DNA from: a virus
Reading direction: 5' to 3' (one strand)
DNA length: 64,000 nt
IMG/VR virus record: IMGVR_UViG_3300023174_000077
Location: 1-64,000 of that record
The translations under genes and the position numbers were made by a program. Every line of letters starts with the position of its first letter. The stretch's first letter is position 1. Below are positions 6,555 to 13,274 of the stretch, piece by piece. The notes beneath the pieces are model-generated. The model was not told where the DNA came from, did not search any database, and was given only the letters and a program-made list of their open reading frames with translations.

Positions 6555-6617
6555 GTCTCGCTTTACGAGTACAATAAAAATTTGTTATTTGTTATTTGTT
6601 TTTTAGTGTGATTATGT

Positions 6618-6645
6618 AGCGCCTTTTCTAAGGCGCTTTTTTTAT
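6618..6645 (+). terminator. Terminator
   Basis: AGCGCCTTTTCTAAGGCGCT followed by seven Ts. Confidence 0.9.
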
Positions 6646-6829
6646 ATCCGTAACAAAATTCTGTTACACTTCCACTCCTCTCAACCTCTAACCAAATATT
6701 AAATTAATATTATATACTTTTATTCTTTTATAATTATCTTTTTTATAAAATCAAATATACAAAAGTTTCCACAGAAAAACATATTTTAGCCGTTCTAATA
6801 TAGTGCACGAATCCTTGCGTCGATCGATC

Positions 6830-6912
6830 ATATTAAATTGTGCGCTATATAATTAAAAACATATACTCACTTTGTGAGATTCGTTGAAAACGAATAGCGC
6901 ACAATTTAATAT
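6830..6912. repeat. Palindromic element, copy 10, with compensated GTGCGC/GCGCAC arms
   Basis: Arms ATATTAAATTGTGCGCTAT (6830-6848) and ATAGCGCACAATTTAATAT (6894-6912). The usual GTGCAC is changed in both arms so that pairing is kept. Inner palindromes ACTCACTTTGTGAG and ATTCGTTGAAAACGAAT. A fragment ATAGTGCAC lies just upstream at 6800-6808. Confidence 0.92.
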
Positions 6913-7041
6913 GATTATCATGCCTCAGCGTTTCAAAAACATATTACAAAAATTTATATATGTCGTTGAACTAAACATTAACTTTTCTTTAACAATATAT
7001 TCACTAACTTAGTGTTTCACACATGTATATTCAAACAACAT

Positions 7042-7093
7042 ATAGCGCACAATTTACTATCACTCCGTGATAGAGTCACTTTGTGAGTAATAT
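7042..7093. repeat. Half palindromic element with inner insert (copy 11)
   Basis: ATAGCGCACAATTTA, then CTATCACTCCGTGATAG (7057-7073), then GTCACTTTGTGAG, then TAATAT. Read in reverse it has the same plan as copy 1 (insert between TAATAT and TAAATTGTGC). The left arm is absent. Confidence 0.8.
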
Positions 7094-7136
7094 GACCGAT
7101 CATTTTTGCTATCTACTTTGAGCAAGTTCAAACAAC

Positions 7137-7193
7137 ATTAACTTTTCTTTAACAACTAACTATTGTTAGCCTCAATAAAACAAACTATCTTTG
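7137..7193 (+). promoter_or_regulatory. Host-type promoter with upstream repeat
   Basis: AACATTAACTTTTCTTTAAC (7137-7156) repeats a block at about 6976-6995. TTG (7163-7165) and TATCTTTG (7186-7193) form the promoter with a 20-nt spacer. The first block lacks a clear -7 box and a gene. Confidence 0.6.
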
Positions 7194-7217
7194 TGTAATC
7201 ACACAAATAAAAAATCT

Positions 7218-7562
7218 ATGACTATTCAATTCTCAATCGTTGATAAATCAACTGATACAAAAAATTTAGACGAAGTTTTACAAAAAATTAAAGCTAACTT
7301 CATATTCAATACTAAAGAATATATTAGCGACAAAGCCTTCGATACAATATGTGAAATAGCAAAATCAATCTTAATAAAAGATAAACAATTAAATCATAAC
7401 ACAAAACTAATTAGACGTATCTTAAAACACAACACTACTAATACAACTCCAGAAGATATAAAAGATACCGAACTTAAACTAAATACATTATTACAAAATA
7501 TACATTTAGAAACAGAAATCAAACAAGCTTTTAATATACAACTTAATCCTCATATGAACTAA
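7218..7562 (+). CDS. Hypothetical protein (114 aa)
   Basis: The start MTIQFSIVDKSTD is chosen because the longer reading begins at a TTG in the promoter -7 box. Mostly helical and charged (DKAFDTICEIAKSILIKDK), with no membrane segment or recognised motif. Single-gene unit with host-type promoter and strong terminator, the last cassette of the palindrome array. Confidence 0.7.
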   Translation: MTIQFSIVDKSTDTKNLDEVLQKIKANFIFNTKEYISDKAFDTICEIAKSILIKDKQLNHNTKLIRRILKHNTTNTTPEDIKDTELKLNTLLQNIHLETEIKQAFNIQLNPHMN

Positions 7563-7582
7563 CATATAAATATTAGACATAG

Positions 7583-7620
7583 AAAAAAGGCCAAGCTATT
7601 ATAGCTTGGCCTTTTTTCTA
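7583..7620 (+). terminator. Terminator
   Basis: AAAAAAGGCCAAGCTATTATAGCTTGGCCTTTTTT-type hairpin, bidirectional in form. Confidence 0.92.
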
Positions 7621-7656
7621 TATATGATACATAGCAAGAGTTCGAGCTGTAGCGAT

Positions 7657-7676
7657 CATATTAAATTGTGCATTAT
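7657..7676. repeat. Left half of palindromic element (copy 12)
   Basis: CATATTAAATTGTGCATTAT with the flank GAGCTGTAGCGAT on its left, the mirror of the usual right flank. No right arm. It is the last copy in the window. Confidence 0.75.
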
Positions 7677-7776
7677 TTAATTATATAACATTATTAAAGT
7701 TATGTTAAAATTAGGTATGGCGCATTTTGCGATATGTTAATATTATGTTAAATATAGGGTATATGGACTATGCTCG

Positions 7777-7808
7777 AAAAGTGCCCTTTAGAGGCTCCTG
7801 GTACTTTT
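7777..7808 (+). other. Isolated hairpin
   Basis: AAAAGTGCC (7777-7785) / GGTACTTTT (7800-7808), nine pairs with one G-U, followed by T-rich sequence. Possible RNA element or terminator; no gene ends here. Confidence 0.35.
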
Positions 7809-7864
7809 TAGGTTTGTTTTTTCTTTTAAATCCCAAACTTATCCAAGAAACTTCTCCTATTGAA

Positions 7865-8110
7865 GGATTTTTTATCGTTCTAAATTTCCAAAAAAATTCC
7901 AAAAAAATTGTATAGTTAAATCTATTAAACTCTTTAAGGTGGATTTTTTATTGTTCCAAATATTTTCCAAATCAATTGAAAAAAATTTCAAAATAATCTA
8001 TATTTTATTCTATAGAAATCTATAAGGTGGATTTTTTATCGTTTTATAATTTTTGAAAAATCCTGTATACTTAAATCTATTGAAGTATATAAGGTGGATT
8101 TTTTATCGTG
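7865..8110. repeat. Spaced GGATTTTTTAT repeat (4 copies)
   Basis: GGATTTTTTAT at 7865, 7941, 8029 and 8096. The last three sit in AAGGTGGATTTTTTAT and follow AAATCTAT by a few to some 15 nt. Spacing is 76, 88 and 67 nt. A degenerate copy, GTGGATTTTTTGTTAGG, lies near 9181. With the hairpin at 7777 this fills the gene-free 7563-8181 stretch. Confidence 0.7.
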
Positions 8111-8144
8111 TATGTTAAAGTCATGAGTTTTTTATTATGAATTA

Positions 8145-8155
8145 TTAATATATAA
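8145..8155 (+). promoter_or_regulatory. TTAATATATAA motif
   Basis: Exact 11-mer 26 nt before the ATG at 8182. Confidence 0.55.
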
Positions 8156-8181
8156 GTTTAAGATTAAAAAAAATTATAATT

Positions 8182-8535
8182 ATGAAATATTTAAAATTAT
8201 TTGAAAACTTCAAAATAAATGAAGATAAGTTTCACGATAACTTAAATGGATACTCACTTTTCATGAATAAGGAAAAGCAAGAAAAGTCTGGATTCGCTAA
8301 AGGTGATAAAGTTGAGTTTGACTTCAAAAAAACTGATGGTTCAATTGAGCAAACAGTAGAAGGTGTTGTTGAGAATGTTTATGGTGAGGCAGAAAATCCA
8401 GAAGATGCTAAGACAAAATTTGATTACCCAATAAAAAACTGGGCAGTAGTTGTTAGAACATCAAAATCTTTATGGCAATTTGGTTCAGATGAAAGTAAAT
8501 TCCAATGGAGCTTAAAAGATTTAAGAAAAATCTAA
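8182..8535 (+). CDS. Phage protein with MKYLKLFENF leader (117 aa)
   Basis: Begins MKYLKLFENFKINE, a short peptide shared with several other proteins in the window and reminiscent of T4 capsid-targeting sequences. The body, from KGDKVEFDF onward, looks like a small beta-barrel (SH3/KOW-like): KGDKVEFDF, VEGVVENVYG, WAVVVRTSKSLWQF. No enzyme motif. It is preceded by the TTAATATATAA motif and followed by a terminator, so it stands alone. Packaging in the head is inferred from the leader only. Confidence 0.8.
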   Translation: MKYLKLFENFKINEDKFHDNLNGYSLFMNKEKQEKSGFAKGDKVEFDFKKTDGSIEQTVEGVVENVYGEAENPEDAKTKFDYPIKNWAVVVRTSKSLWQFGSDESKFQWSLKDLRKI

Positions 8536-8536
8536 T

Positions 8537-8569
8537 AAAAAACCTCTCAATTTGAGAGGTTTTTTATTT
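8537..8569 (+). terminator. Terminator
   Basis: AACCTCTCAATTTGAGAGGTT with flanking A- and T-runs. Confidence 0.9.
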
Positions 8570-8625
8570 TAAATATATCAAATTACTCCTCTAATTATTA
8601 TTTTAATTTATTATTAAAAAATATA

Positions 8626-8657
8626 TTTGTTATATTTTATTTTTTTGTGTATATTTG
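8626..8657 (+). promoter_or_regulatory. Bacteroidota-type promoter
   Basis: TTTG (8626-8629), 20-nt spacer, TATATTTG (8650-8657). Confidence 0.65.
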
Positions 8658-8660
8658 TAT

Positions 8661-8921
8661 ATGAATATGCCTTATTATTATATCTCGAATGAAATTCCTA
8701 TATTAGTTTGTATAAATGATTCTATATCTGTAATTAGTAATAAATTTACTCACATTAAAATAGGTTCATTATGCAATACTAAGCAATTAGATTTTGGTGC
8801 TAGTTATTTGAATTATATAGGTATATTTATAGAAGGTGTATATTATGGTGCACATTCTACTAAGAATTTTGTAACATTAGGTGAGTTTCGTAATATGAGA
8901 ATTTTAGAAATTTTAAATTAA
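8661..8921 (+). CDS. Hypothetical protein (86 aa)
   Basis: ATG at 8661 (MNMPYYYISN) is only 3 nt after the -7 box. ATG at 8667 is equally possible and would leave a normal short leader. Beta-rich, Tyr/Ile-rich, no membrane segment long enough to call and no recognised motif. The next gene starts 4 nt after its stop, so they form an operon. Confidence 0.65.
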   Translation: MNMPYYYISNEIPILVCINDSISVISNKFTHIKIGSLCNTKQLDFGASYLNYIGIFIEGVYYGAHSTKNFVTLGEFRNMRILEILN

Positions 8922-8924
8922 AAT

Positions 8925-9179
8925 ATGATATTTAAGATAATGCTTGTTAATAAGCTTGATGATTTTAAGTTTGGTGAGTTATATATGTATAATAGTATGA
9001 TAACATATTATTTAGAATCTAAGAAAAAGCATTCTATATTTAATAGTAATTATGATATAATTGGATATTTGGAGTGGAATGATATTTTAGATAATTTTGT
9101 TCGTGTAGAGAATTGGGAGTCTGATTTACAATCGGTGGATAATTTATTTAATTTGTATATGGATCATAATTTAGGTTAA
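8925..9179 (+). CDS. Hypothetical protein (84 aa)
   Basis: Starts MIFKIMLVNKLDDFKFGELY. Acidic and aromatic-rich, no signal peptide or recognised motif. Co-transcribed with the preceding gene. A GTGGATTTTTTGTTAGG sequence, related to the 7865-8110 repeat, follows its stop. Confidence 0.65.
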   Translation: MIFKIMLVNKLDDFKFGELYMYNSMITYYLESKKKHSIFNSNYDIIGYLEWNDILDNFVRVENWESDLQSVDNLFNLYMDHNLG

Positions 9180-9227
9180 TGTGGATTTTTTGTTAGGTTT
9201 GGAAAATTTCTGCTTCTTTAGGCGGTT

Positions 9228-9626
9228 TTATTTTATTAGGTAATTATGTAATAAGTTAATATCATTTAAGATTATATTTGTATAATTATTTACCATTACC
9301 CAATCTGATTTTACTGTTTTATATTCTTCTGGTAGTTCTATTATGTTTATGTTTGTGTTTGTTAGGTTTTTTTTTATATTGTTTCTATTTCTTAATTCTG
9401 TATCTGTATATATGTATAATACATTATCGAAATAAGTTTCTAGTTTATATTCAAATAGGTAAGTGCATTCTATTAATACATAAGGAGATAATTTATGTTT
9501 TTCGTAGAAATTATCTAATATAGATATATCATTATCTATTTTAATAGAAGGTATTCCAAATTTTTGGAATTCTGATAATATAAAAGATTTTCCAGAGCCT
9601 TTTTTCCCTGTTATGGCTATTTTCAT
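9228..9626 (-). CDS. P-loop nucleoside/nucleotide kinase-like protein
   Basis: Starts MKIAITGKKGSGKSFILSEF, a Walker A P-loop (GKKGSGKS, residues 7-14) of the dephospho-CoA kinase / small-molecule kinase type. At 132 aa it is shorter than CoaE (about 200 aa). After the P-loop, FGIPSIKIDND fits the CoaE pattern, whereas the lid and C-terminal parts are reduced. Likely a phage nucleotide or metabolite kinase with substrate unknown. It follows the large tail spike gene on the same strand with a 1-nt gap. Confidence 0.75.
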   Translation of the reverse strand: MKIAITGKKGSGKSFILSEFQKFGIPSIKIDNDISILDNFYEKHKLSPYVLIECTYLFEYKLETYFDNVLYIYTDTELRNRNNIKKNLTNTNINIIELPEEYKTVKSDWVMVNNYTNIILNDINLLHNYLIK

Positions 9627-9627
9627 G

Positions 9628-12600
9628 TTATATACTTAATATTTTATATTCACTACAGTATATTTTAGCTGATATACTTCTTGGTACTTTATATACTAAT
9701 CCGTGTATTGTTATGTTTATATTATATGAATCTGATATTGTTTTTAACAATATATCATTATAGTAAATTGATATAAATTCGTTATTTAATATAACAGTTA
9801 ATAGGAAATTATTTGTATCTGGTATATCAACAATAGTTGAATAAATTGGCTCAAAAGTTGAATTTGATGTTACTTTTTCTAAATAAATATATCCTTTTAA
9901 ATCTACACCATATATTAGGTAATATCTCCAGTTACTATTGATACTATAAGCTCTAAATACAACACCGGCTCCTGAAGTAGCTTCACCTATATTATTTACT
10001 TCGAATAATGATTTTATGATGCAATTATTTTCTGTATATGTATCAAAAGTCATATAAGAGATTCTATCATTAGCGGGTCCTATATTATTTGAGCCACTTC
10101 CGATTGTACTAGTACATGTTGCTATTCTTCCACCTAATAGATTTGTGGCTGAATCAATTATCCAACTTGAATAATTATCAGTTGGAAACAGAGATTGTGA
10201 TAAACCTTGGCCCCAAAAATTGCTATTAGTAAATGTGTTTAATACAAATTGTTTATGGTCTTTTAATAATGTGGTATCTTTTGTGAAAACATCGTGGAAT
10301 AATTTTTGTTTATTTATTTCGGTAACTGGTTCCCAACCTTGCCAGTTATATACAAATTCTGTTGTTTGTGATACTGGTAGTTTAAAATTTGATTGTATAT
10401 TTTTAATATAAAGAGTATTTGCTGGGAACATATTATTTTTGAGAATTGTTCCTTGGTTTTGAATTAAAAAATCATCTGTGACAGAAGCAGTTGCGATTAA
10501 TGTTAAGATAGAGCTATCGAATATAATTTTATCATTAATATTGTTGTTATTTATAATATATGGAAAAGGTATGTCTATATTTGCTTTGTTGGCTTTTATT
10601 AGATTATTTTTAATTGTTATTTTATTCCAATATGATATTTTATTACCAGATGTTGGTCTTTTTATTTGTATTCCATATAATAGGTCATCACCTTCTATTA
10701 TATTATTTTGTATAATTATATTTTCTAGTAATTTAAGTGACCCAATTGTGGATGTTATAAAAATTCCTTGTCTTCCTGCCCCAGTTATTTGGTTTCCAGA
10801 TATTGATAAATTTCCATAATTTATGGTGCTTAAAGAGCTAGGTGTTATTGTTATTTGATATTTTATTCCGATTGAATATGGTTTATTTCTTTCTATAATT
10901 TTATTATTTGATATATTTACGTTTGCGCAATTTGAAAAATAAATTTGACCAGATATAATTGTATTACCAATTAGCGAAACGTCTTGTACAGTTTTGCCTG
11001 ATTGTGGTGTGAAATAAATTACAGTGTTTTTTTTATTTCTATTAATAATTATATTATTTTTTATTAATATTTTTTCCATATTTTTAATAGATTGGAAAAC
11101 TTCATTTCCATCAATACCTGAAATAATTATATTATCTATTAGTGTTAAATTTCTAATATTTTGAGAATAAATTCCTATGCTTTTTAATATATTTTTTGAT
11201 AATGTATAACTTTCATTTGAATCTATTGGACCTGGATCGGTTGGATTTAAGTCTGTTGCAAGACTTACTAAACTAACATCTTTACCTGAGAGTGTTATAC
11301 CTAATGAATATCTTAAAGATTTTATAAAAGTATTTTCGGTTACTAAGAATTTAGTTGGTGATTTAATTAAAGTTCCTCCTTTACCACTACCAGTTGGTTC
11401 AAAATCTATATCTTGATCATTTGCGTTAAAAAAATAATTACCTTTAATTATTATATTACCGGTGGTTGATTGTATCGTGCAGCCGCTTCTTGCTGGTGAT
11501 ATAAATTTGCAATTTATAATTTTAACATTAACTACGAATATTAAAAAAATACTATCTGATGTAGAATTTAAAAATTCTACATTTTCTATTACGATATTAT
11601 TAATAACATTTGGTATTTCTGGTGTAACTGAACCTGGTAATCCATTACCACCGTCAATTCTTATTGAGTGGCTTTGCTCACTGGTTGTAATTGCTTTATA
11701 TATATCATTATTATTTCCGTCGATTGTTAAATTATACCATTCAATATTTTTAATTGGACGATAGTTAGCGTCATTAATGTTGGTGCCACGTTTAATACAG
11801 TTGAAAATATGAGTATCCATTACGTTATCATTTGAATTTAAATAAGAATTTTTTTCTAATTTAATAATAGATGTACCCATTCCTTCACCTATAAATTTTA
11901 TATTTTGCTTAGCCTGCATATCAATACAAGCACCGTCACTGGATGGATTATAAAAAGGGTCTGTTGATTTTAGACTGGTTATAATATAGGTTCCTTTTGG
12001 TATGTATACTATACCCCCTCCTACAAAATCACAATCAGAAGAAGCGGCATTTATAGCTACTGTGTTATCTTGGCTGGAATTTTCTTCTCCTGCTCCGAAT
12101 AATTTTATATCCCAACAAGGAGTTGATTGTATATATATGTCACAATTTATTTGTAAATCTAAATTTAATGGTGAATTAAGTGCAACTGATGTTGCACTTA
12201 TAACATTTTCAACCTGTCTTATTTGTGTACTCCAAGTTCCTGGGTTAAAAATTAACCAATCACCTTTTTTAACAGAGGAATTTAAATAAATAAAATTGTC
12301 TACTCTTTGTGATTTATAGTTTGTATAATTTGAATTACTGTATAATAAAACACCATCACCAGCTATATAAGAATATTGACCATTGGAAGAAATTGAGTAT
12401 AAATTATTTTTTACTAATAATGGTGTCGTTGTTGAAATACCTGTTGTTGTATTTCTCGTGTTAAGCCATGTTATACCGCCATCTATCGTTGTTATAACAT
12501 CACCATCGCTTGCAATAATATATCCTTGTGTGGCTGATATGAATAATACATCATTGAAATTACGGTTATTAGTATTAGTACCTGCTGAAGGTGCTGGGGC

Positions 12601-13272
12601 TGATTGTGTTGCCCAAGTAACACCGCTATCAGTAGATTTTAAAATAGTGCTACTATTACCAACTGCCCAATATGATTGGGTTGTTGCTAAATAAACAGAA
12701 TTTAAATTAGATGTTAAAGATATGCTTCTTGTTAGCCAATTTGTGCCGTCGATAGTTGTTAAAATAGTACCACTATTACCTACAGCGCAACCATATAATG
12801 AGTTTTGGGAAAAATGTATATTATTTAATTGGTTAGTGATTCCACTTGATTGAGTTGCCCAAGTCAAACCACGATTGGTAGTTATTAATATTCTACCACT
12901 TGCTCCTACGCAATATCCAGTATTTTGATTTAAAAAATAAACATGAGTTAAATTGCTTGATACTATTTTAGATTGAGTTGCCCAAGTCAAACCACCATTT
13001 GTTGTTGTTAATATAACTCCGGAATCTCCGACTATACAACCTTGTGTAGCGGAAATAAATTTCACAGAATTTAAATTTGTTATTGTATATGATTCTTGTT
13101 TTTCCCATAAATATCCTGTCTTATTTGTTGACAAAATTATACCATTTTTACCGACAGCCCATGATTGTGTAGATGATAACATGTCTATTGAATAAAAAGA
13201 AGTGTTCGAAAAATCACTGTATGATTGTGCTAAATAGCCACTAAATTTAAGATTGTCTAATTTTGACCACAT
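9628..13272 (-). CDS. Tail spike: YCF48-like beta-propeller plus right-handed beta-helix
   Basis: A 1214-aa host-recognition or depolymerase protein. Residues about 20-310 carry YCF48/BNR-type repeats (AVGKNGIILSTN, CIVGDSGVILTT, YCVGASGRILIT, CAVGNSGTILTT, WAVGNSSTILKS). From about 385 (WDIKLFGAG, GGGIVYIPKGTYIIT) to about 960 it is a pectate-lyase-like beta-helix with many Asn/Ile-rich rungs. The last 170 residues form a LamG-like domain with GVVFRAYSI. N-terminal MWSK, the beta-helix start and the C-terminal domain match the next protein, so the two are paralogues. Active-site residues could not be assigned. Depolymerase activity is inferred from family. Confidence 0.88.
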   Translation of the reverse strand: MWSKLDNLKFSGYLAQSYSDFSNTSFYSIDMLSSTQSWAVGKNGIILSTNKTGYLWEKQESYTITNLNSVKFISATQGCIVGDSGVILTTTNGGLTWATQSKIVSSNLTHVYFLNQNTGYCVGASGRILITTNRGLTWATQSSGITNQLNNIHFSQNSLYGCAVGNSGTILTTIDGTNWLTRSISLTSNLNSVYLATTQSYWAVGNSSTILKSTDSGVTWATQSAPAPSAGTNTNNRNFNDVLFISATQGYIIASDGDVITTIDGGITWLNTRNTTTGISTTTPLLVKNNLYSISSNGQYSYIAGDGVLLYSNSNYTNYKSQRVDNFIYLNSSVKKGDWLIFNPGTWSTQIRQVENVISATSVALNSPLNLDLQINCDIYIQSTPCWDIKLFGAGEENSSQDNTVAINAASSDCDFVGGGIVYIPKGTYIITSLKSTDPFYNPSSDGACIDMQAKQNIKFIGEGMGTSIIKLEKNSYLNSNDNVMDTHIFNCIKRGTNINDANYRPIKNIEWYNLTIDGNNNDIYKAITTSEQSHSIRIDGGNGLPGSVTPEIPNVINNIVIENVEFLNSTSDSIFLIFVVNVKIINCKFISPARSGCTIQSTTGNIIIKGNYFFNANDQDIDFEPTGSGKGGTLIKSPTKFLVTENTFIKSLRYSLGITLSGKDVSLVSLATDLNPTDPGPIDSNESYTLSKNILKSIGIYSQNIRNLTLIDNIIISGIDGNEVFQSIKNMEKILIKNNIIINRNKKNTVIYFTPQSGKTVQDVSLIGNTIISGQIYFSNCANVNISNNKIIERNKPYSIGIKYQITITPSSLSTINYGNLSISGNQITGAGRQGIFITSTIGSLKLLENIIIQNNIIEGDDLLYGIQIKRPTSGNKISYWNKITIKNNLIKANKANIDIPFPYIINNNNINDKIIFDSSILTLIATASVTDDFLIQNQGTILKNNMFPANTLYIKNIQSNFKLPVSQTTEFVYNWQGWEPVTEINKQKLFHDVFTKDTTLLKDHKQFVLNTFTNSNFWGQGLSQSLFPTDNYSSWIIDSATNLLGGRIATCTSTIGSGSNNIGPANDRISYMTFDTYTENNCIIKSLFEVNNIGEATSGAGVVFRAYSINSNWRYYLIYGVDLKGYIYLEKVTSNSTFEPIYSTIVDIPDTNNFLLTVILNNEFISIYYNDILLKTISDSYNINITIHGLVYKVPRSISAKIYCSEYKILSI

Positions 13273-13274
13273 AA

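Noticed and set aside
121-7676. True integron with attC sites
   Set aside because: The arms lack the GTTRRRY/RYYYAAC core and no integrase is visible, so only a general likeness is claimed.
7727-7915. 62-aa ORF in the GGATTTTTTAT region
   Set aside because: It runs through a hairpin and into the repeat region; composition follows the repeats, not a protein.
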